Shown here: positions 5,298 to 8,369 of the stretch, piece by piece
Layout: each line of letters begins with the position of its first letter
Numbering within the stretch: the stretch's first letter is position 1
DNA from: JAXHUK01 sp034189725
GTDB taxonomy: Bacteria > Chloroflexota > Dehalococcoidia > SZUA-161
Assembly (NCBI GenBank): GCA_034189725.1
Contig: JAXHUK010000156.1
Location: 1-8,369 of the forward strand
DNA: 8,369 nt
Direction: 5' to 3'
The notes under the pieces: model-generated
Database searches by the model: none
What the model saw: the letters and a program-made list of their open reading frames with translations, nothing else
Told to the model about the DNA's origin: nothing
Translations under genes and position numbers: made by a program

Positions 5298-5332
5298 AAG
5301 ACGGTTTCTATACAACGAAGCCGTCTTTTATT
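5298..5332 (+). terminator. Intrinsic terminator of obg-nadD-pyrE
   Basis: An 11-bp stem (5298-5308 with 5317-5327, one U-G pair), an 8-nt loop and the T-rich tail TTTTATT form a strong rho-independent terminator 30 nt after pyrE. On the other strand the stem is not followed by a T-run, so it does not obviously end speE transcription, which converges here. Confidence 0.88.
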
Positions 5333-5334
5333 GA

Positions 5335-6180
5335 TTACTCCCCGATCAGCTTCCGGTACAGGCTTTTGGGCAAAAAGGTGTGGGCGTGGACGTCGTCGGC
5401 GTAGTAGGTAGTGGGCACAACGCAGGCTCTTGCCTGAATTCTGGGGTCGTGTTTCCGGGAGCCGATGGAAAACGTCCACCAGTTACCGGCGTATGTTGCT
5501 ATTGGCGCGGTACAGAGGTCTGCGATAGTGAACACCCGGGAGAGCTTGCGCTGTACTTCTGCCACGAACGGACGATGGAAGTGGAGCGACTCCGTCTGTG
5601 CCACGAACATGCCGTCAGGTGTCAATCGACTCGCCGCATCGGCGAAGAATTCCTCTGAAAACAGCACCTGCGCGGGCCCGACAGGATCGGTACAATCGAC
5701 GATAATCAGGTCGAAATTGTGGGCTGTTTGCTGCAGAAATTTCGCCCCGTCTGTGTGGATTACGTCTAGCCGGGGATCATCGAAAGAGGTAGCGATCGTG
5801 GGCAGGAACTGCTTCGAAACCTCGACCACCCTGGGGTCCAGTTCGACGAGGTGAATTCCCTTTACCGTTTCGTGTTTGGCCACTTCCCTCACGGTGCCAC
5901 CATCGCCCCCACCGATAATGAGCACATTCTGCGGATCGGGGTGAGCGTGGAGCACCACCTGGGCTAACATTTCGTGGTAGATAAACTCGTCTCGTTCGGT
6001 AACCTGGACGACTCCGTCTAAAACCAGGACTCTGCCGAAGTGTGCGCACTCCAGGACCAGTATCTCCTGATAATCGCTCTGCTCTCGGTGCAGCACCTGC
6101 TCGATTTCATAGGCGTACTTGATCGGGGAAAAGGGGTCTTTTTCGAAGAAGAGCAAATTATCTACCATAGTATGAAACAT
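5335..6180 (-). CDS. speE: Spermidine synthase (aminopropyltransferase)
   Basis: SpeE moves the aminopropyl group of decarboxylated S-adenosylmethionine to putrescine, giving spermidine and methylthioadenosine. From the ATG at 6180 it has 281 residues. Features are the N-terminal beta domain with FGRVLVLDGVVQVTERDEFIYHEML (48-72), the Rossmann glycine motif GGGDGGTVREV (90-100), the acidic VELD (112-115) that holds the nucleoside, the catalytic DCTDPVGPA (162-170) and a late YAGNWWTFSIG (230-240). The usual DSTDP is DCTDP here; both aspartates are kept. The start is uncertain: the ATG overlaps the stop of the upstream decarboxylase gene as TGATG, implying coupled translation. A GTG one codon earlier and an ATG at 6168 are alternatives, and none has a clear ribosome binding site. 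It is the last gene of the speD-decarboxylase-speE operon. Other aminopropyl acceptors cannot be excluded from sequence. Confidence 0.93.
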   Translation of the reverse strand: MFHTMVDNLLFFEKDPFSPIKYAYEIEQVLHREQSDYQEILVLECAHFGRVLVLDGVVQVTERDEFIYHEMLAQVVLHAHPDPQNVLIIGGGDGGTVREVAKHETVKGIHLVELDPRVVEVSKQFLPTIATSFDDPRLDVIHTDGAKFLQQTAHNFDLIIVDCTDPVGPAQVLFSEEFFADAASRLTPDGMFVAQTESLHFHRPFVAEVQRKLSRVFTIADLCTAPIATYAGNWWTFSIGSRKHDPRIQARACVVPTTYYADDVHAHTFLPKSLYRKLIGE

Positions 6181-7286
6181 CACAAGAGAGTAGTCTGAGG
6201 TATGGTGATGCCGTCGAACTGAGAGGCGTAGGCTGTGGTATAAGCGCCAGCGGATAGAATATACACATGGTCCCCGATAGCCATCTCAGGTAAAAACACG
6301 TCGCTTTGGACGATATCCAGGCTGTCGCAGGAGGGACCGGCGAGTACCCACGGTTCAAGAATGCCGTCTTTCAGGGAAGCGAGGGAGTATTGTATGCCGC
6401 CGATACTTTCCATAAGGCCGTTAAATACGCCGACATCTAAATAAAGCCACTTTTCCTTGTTTCGCACAGCTTTACCGATAACGGTTGCGACAAGGACCCC
6501 TGCTTCTCCAACCAATACCCTTCCTGGCTCTATGGCAACTTCTGTATCCCTGGGAAACAAGGTATCTATGGTATCTTTAATCCGCCTGGCGATGTCACTA
6601 ATTGGGATGGTGGTTTCCCGATACTCTATAGGAAAACCGCCACCGATATTCAACATTTTTAGCTCGATACCGCGCTCCCGTGCCTTTTCCCAGACTACGC
6701 TGCTCTTTTCGAGTGCTTTTACCCATGTCTCGGCCTCGGTGCATTGAGACCCAACGTGGAAGGTAAGGCCATACGGTTCCAGTCCTTTACTCCGTGCTTC
6801 TTGAAGCAGTTCTACCGCATCGTCCACTTCGACGCCGAACTTTTTGGTCAGCGGCCACTGGCTACCGTCATTGGGTACGGTGAGGCGCACGTAGACCTTG
6901 CTTTGGGGAGCGAATTGAGATAGTTTCTCAACCTCGGCGTATGAGTCGAAGGCAAATAACCTCATCCCTAACCGATACGCCGCCTCGATGAATGCTTCGG
7001 TTTTAACGGGGTTACTTGCTATGATTCTGTCGGGGGAAATAGCTCTATGAAGTAAAAGGCCGAGTTCATCTTGTGAAGAGATTTCAAAACCGCAGCCGAG
7101 ATCATTGAGCAGGTCTATAACAAGCCAGTGCGGATTGGTTTTAAGAGCGTAATAGATTCGGGAATTCACGAGGGTACCCTGCAATTCGCTGAACTTTTGG
7201 CGAATCAGGTTCCCATCTAAAACGAGAAGCGGTGTTTGCCTGCCTCTGACGGCGTTCTCTATTTCTATGAGGTTATTGATAGACAT
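6180..7286 (-). CDS. Ornithine (or lysine/ornithine) decarboxylase, PLP fold type III
   Basis: This is a cytoplasmic pyridoxal-phosphate enzyme of the eukaryotic-type ODC / group IV decarboxylase family. In this context it probably makes putrescine from ornithine. The 368 residues include YALKTNPHW (46-54) with the PLP-binding Lys49, HVGSQ (177-181) with the ring-stacking His177, the phosphate-binding GGGFP (215-219), EPGR (253-256) and GPSCDSLD (317-324), where Cys320 is the catalytic cysteine supplied across the dimer interface. AGAYT (346-350) supplies the tyrosine near the PLP phosphate. CDSLD rather than the eukaryotic CDGLD is seen in bacterial lysine/ornithine decarboxylases, so lysine activity (cadaverine) is possible. 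Diaminopimelate decarboxylase is less likely given the short length and the polyamine neighbours. The ATG at 7286 lies inside the last codons of speD (14-bp overlap), with AGGAG about 10 nt upstream. Its stop overlaps the speE start. Confidence 0.9.
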   Translation of the reverse strand: MSINNLIEIENAVRGRQTPLLVLDGNLIRQKFSELQGTLVNSRIYYALKTNPHWLVIDLLNDLGCGFEISSQDELGLLLHRAISPDRIIASNPVKTEAFIEAAYRLGMRLFAFDSYAEVEKLSQFAPQSKVYVRLTVPNDGSQWPLTKKFGVEVDDAVELLQEARSKGLEPYGLTFHVGSQCTEAETWVKALEKSSVVWEKARERGIELKMLNIGGGFPIEYRETTIPISDIARRIKDTIDTLFPRDTEVAIEPGRVLVGEAGVLVATVIGKAVRNKEKWLYLDVGVFNGLMESIGGIQYSLASLKDGILEPWVLAGPSCDSLDIVQSDVFLPEMAIGDHVYILSAGAYTTAYASQFDGITIPQTTLL

Positions 7287-7650
7287 CCTTGTACGCTCCT
7301 ACCTCAACATTAGGCCGGTTGATGAGGTAGCTACGCACCTCGCTTAATTCGAAACTGCTCTGCAAATCCTTGACTGCTTGCTCGGCGTCGAATTCCTTGC
7401 AGGAAAAAATGTCGATATTGATATAGGATTGCCCGGGAAACGTGTGGATACTGATGTGGCTTTCTGCGAGACCGATGATACCAGAGACACCGCAGTCTTC
7501 GGATTTGGGATCGATGTACCTGGAGACATTTGGCACAGAGAGTTTCGTCATTCCAATCTGTGAGGGGTATATATCAAGAAGTTCGTATATAAAATCGACG
7601 TCGTGAATTTTCTCAATATTGCTTGTGTATCCGTCTATGATCAGGTGCAT
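7273..7650 (-). CDS. speD: S-adenosylmethionine decarboxylase proenzyme, prokaryotic class
   Basis: SpeD decarboxylates S-adenosylmethionine to supply the aminopropyl donor for SpeE. It is made as a proenzyme that cuts itself at a serine, which becomes the pyruvoyl cofactor. The protein has 125 residues, the size of Thermotoga/Methanocaldococcus-type enzymes. The cleavage motif LAESHISIHTFP puts the cut between Glu63 and Ser64. His69 and Cys84 (DIFSCKEFD) sit where the processing His68 and catalytic Cys83 of T. maritima SpeD are. The start is ATG at 7650, preceded by the G-rich GGGGGGTGGG at 7655-7664. The frame stays open back to a TTG at 7716, but the 22 added residues overlap the upstream terminator hairpin and do not look like SpeD. 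Some SpeD homologues have become ornithine or arginine decarboxylases. A separate ODC-type gene directly downstream argues for the classical activity here. Confidence 0.94.
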   Translation of the reverse strand: MHLIIDGYTSNIEKIHDVDFIYELLDIYPSQIGMTKLSVPNVSRYIDPKSEDCGVSGIIGLAESHISIHTFPGQSYINIDIFSCKEFDAEQAVKDLQSSFELSEVRSYLINRPNVEVGAYKDVYQ

Positions 7651-7682
7651 TGTTCCCACCCCCCTAGTGTATAGTATGGCAT

Positions 7683-7714
7683 AAAAAAATGACCCCCCGC
7701 TTTGCAGGGTGGTC
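7683..7714 (-). terminator. Intrinsic terminator between the HTH gene and speD
   Basis: On the minus strand GACCACCC (7714-7707) and GGGGGGTC (7698-7691) form an 8-bp stem with one A-G mismatch. The loop is 8 nt and may close further through GC-AAA-GC. Seven T follow (7689-7683) after one A. It ends transcription of the HTH gene (stop at 7750). It lies only 32 nt before the speD ATG, so it could also act as an attenuator for the polyamine operon. Confidence 0.8.
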
Positions 7715-7749
7715 AAAAATATACCCTTTGTCCAAGCTCAGCTAATTTG

Positions 7750-7938
7750 TCACTCGGACATTGCTCGCTCCATAAGCTTCCCCTCATACCATTTATCGAG
7801 ATCTGCTCTCCGGACACGGTAAGACTTGCCGATCTTGGCCGCAGGAAGCCTCCGGTCGTGACACCACCTTTGCGCGGTTACTTTACTAATTCCCAAAATC
7901 TTGGTTAGGTCGTCTACCGACAATAACTCAGTTTCCAT
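7750..7938 (-). CDS. Small excisionase-type helix-turn-helix DNA-binding protein
   Basis: The 62-residue protein is almost entirely one winged helix-turn-helix of the excisionase/MerR-like HTH_17 type. LLSVDDLTKILGISKVTAQRWC (about 5-26) holds the helix-turn-helix, with the recognition helix near KVTAQRWCHD. RRLPAAKIGKSYRVRRADLDKWY (29-51) is the wing, which typically ends in the DLDKWY helix. Such proteins bind DNA as small dimers or oligomers; many are stand-alone regulators and others are phage excisionases. No integrase or phage gene is nearby, so a regulator is likelier. The ATG at 7938 is the only workable start, since an in-frame stop lies just upstream. The GGAGG at 7957-7961 is 18 nt away, too far unless the intervening hairpin (7942-7957) folds. 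An extended -10 promoter lies at 7992-8020 and a terminator at 7683-7714, so it appears to be its own transcription unit. The target is unknown. Confidence 0.85.
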   Translation of the reverse strand: METELLSVDDLTKILGISKVTAQRWCHDRRLPAAKIGKSYRVRRADLDKWYEGKLMERAMSE

Positions 7939-7941
7939 AGT

Positions 7942-7957
7942 GTGACGTGCACATCAC
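7942..7957 (-). promoter_or_regulatory. Near-palindrome and RNA hairpin between SD and start of the HTH gene
   Basis: The plus strand reads GTGACGTGCACATCAC, a 16-bp palindrome with one mismatched pair. In the minus-strand transcript the mismatch becomes a U-G pair, giving a 6-bp stem GUGAUG-UGCA-CGUCAC. It lies exactly between GGAGG (7957-7961) and the ATG at 7938. Folding would bring the two together. As DNA it could be an operator for the HTH protein itself. Confidence 0.5.
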
Positions 7958-7965
7958 CTCCCTCA

Positions 7966-7983
7966 TTGACCTGAGAAGATCAA
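7966..7983 (-). repeat. Leader hairpin TTGATC...GGTCAA
   Basis: On the minus strand TTGATC (7983-7978) can pair with GGTCAA (7971-7966), with one U-G pair and a 6-nt loop. It lies in the leader of the HTH gene, just after the likely transcription start and before GGAGG. It is a short stem and may be incidental. Confidence 0.3.
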
Positions 7984-7991
7984 CAGTGGAA

Positions 7992-8020
7992 AGCATACCA
8001 TATCTTACCCGATAAAGCAA
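7992..8020 (-). promoter_or_regulatory. Extended -10 promoter for the HTH gene
   Basis: The minus strand has TTGCTT (8020-8015), a 17-bp spacer and TATGCT (7997-7992). The spacer ends in TGG, giving the TGn extended -10. Transcription would start near 7985, about 47 nt before the ATG. The spacing and extended -10 are good; the -35 is weak. Confidence 0.5.
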
Positions 8021-8062
8021 TACTTTAGTGAACTTTTACCTCTGGAAAGATACAAATGCTAC

Positions 8063-8369
8063 CTATCGCTGCTTATTGCTTGGCTGTTGAATTTCGGAGA
8101 GAGGTAGCTCTGTAATGGCATCGCTTTCGAACTGAACGACAGCAGTCTCCTTGAGGGGATTACAGCCGATTACTTTAGCCTCACCGCTGCTTGTGGTGAT
8201 TACCTGCCCCGCTGCGGGGAGCCTCTGTTTCATTTCCCGGTATTGCTCATTTTCGTAAGCCAGACAGCAGAGTAATCGACCGCAGATACCGGAGATATTT
8301 GCGGGATTGAGTGGGAGGTCCTGCTCGCGGGCCATTCTCATGGAAATGGTCTCGAATTTAGTCAAATGG
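8063..8369 (-). CDS. PSP1-domain protein (RicT/YaaT family), C-terminal part only
   Basis: The frame enters from the right edge and ends at 8063, giving the last 102 residues or so. The TTG at 8365 is an internal leucine, not the start. The sequence ..FETISMRMAREQDLPLNP followed by ISGICGRLLCCLAYENEQY matches the conserved end of the PSP1 domain of RicT/YaaT, including the cysteines of CGRLLCC. In Bacillus RicT, cysteines of this kind help bind iron-sulphur clusters in the RicA-RicF-RicT complex, which influences RNase Y, sporulation and competence. A small beta-rich tail follows (GQVITTSSGEAKVIGCNPL) and ends QPSNKQR. In many bacteria this gene follows holB, so holB or tmk may lie beyond the edge; that is an inference. 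No intrinsic terminator is seen in the 124 nt before the HTH gene. Confidence 0.88.
   Translation of the reverse strand, partial: HLTKFETISMRMAREQDLPLNPANISGICGRLLCCLAYENEQYREMKQRLPAAGQVITTSSGEAKVIGCNPLKETAVVQFESDAITELPLSEIQQPSNKQR

Noticed and set aside
7651..7716. Longer SpeD starting at a TTG at 7716
   Set aside because: The extra 22 residues are encoded by the terminator hairpin and T-run, while the ATG at 7650 matches the family's usual N-terminus.
7711..7716. TTGACC as a -35 for speD
   Set aside because: No -10 lies at 16-18 bp. The nearest TATA-like hexamers near 7671-7676 are about 34 bp away.

Overview
The window looks like a bacterial chromosome segment of roughly 50% G+C around the replication initiator gene dnaA. 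The proteins are all housekeeping types. Their flavour (a DnaA with GGRDHSTILHGY, an Obg without a C-terminal domain, and an alanine-racemase-fold ornithine decarboxylase beside a class-1 SpeD) fits Chloroflexota, perhaps Dehalococcoidia. That placement is inferred from general family knowledge, not from a search, and is only moderately secure. No tRNA, rRNA, CRISPR array, insertion sequence or phage module is visible.

Layout from left to right. Positions 1-224 (minus) hold the N-terminus of a TldD/PmbA-type protein that runs off the left edge. Positions 225-581 are non-coding apart from a possible tldD promoter and some hairpins. A 64-residue single-pass membrane protein of unknown function lies on the minus strand at 582-776. 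Positions 777-1321 are a long intergenic stretch rich in inverted repeats that leads into dnaA (1322-2671, plus). Positions 2672-2991 hold no gene. They carry three same-strand DnaA boxes spaced 20-21 bp apart, a further box, a possible DnaA-trio and an A+T-rich stretch, so this is the best candidate for oriC. A promoter inside it reads into the plus-strand cluster obg-nadD-pyrE (2992-5267), which closes with a strong intrinsic terminator at 5298-5332.

The rest is on the minus strand. speD, an ornithine/lysine decarboxylase gene and speE (7650 down to 5335) overlap one another and form a compact polyamine operon. Ornithine would be decarboxylated to putrescine, SpeD would make decarboxylated S-adenosylmethionine, and SpeE would join them into spermidine. 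Upstream of speD are an intrinsic terminator (7683-7714), a 62-residue excisionase-type helix-turn-helix protein (7750-7938) with its own extended -10 promoter, and the C-terminal part of a PSP1/RicT-family protein that runs off the right edge.

The main points for a second look are the putative oriC with its DnaA-trio, the structured leader and start-site ambiguity of dnaA, the Obg without an OCT domain, the Lys-to-Gly change in the PyrE catalytic loop, the hairpin between ribosome binding site and start codon of the small HTH gene, and the terminator squeezed directly ahead of speD. I did not see a convincing new multi-gene system; the novelty here is mostly regulatory.
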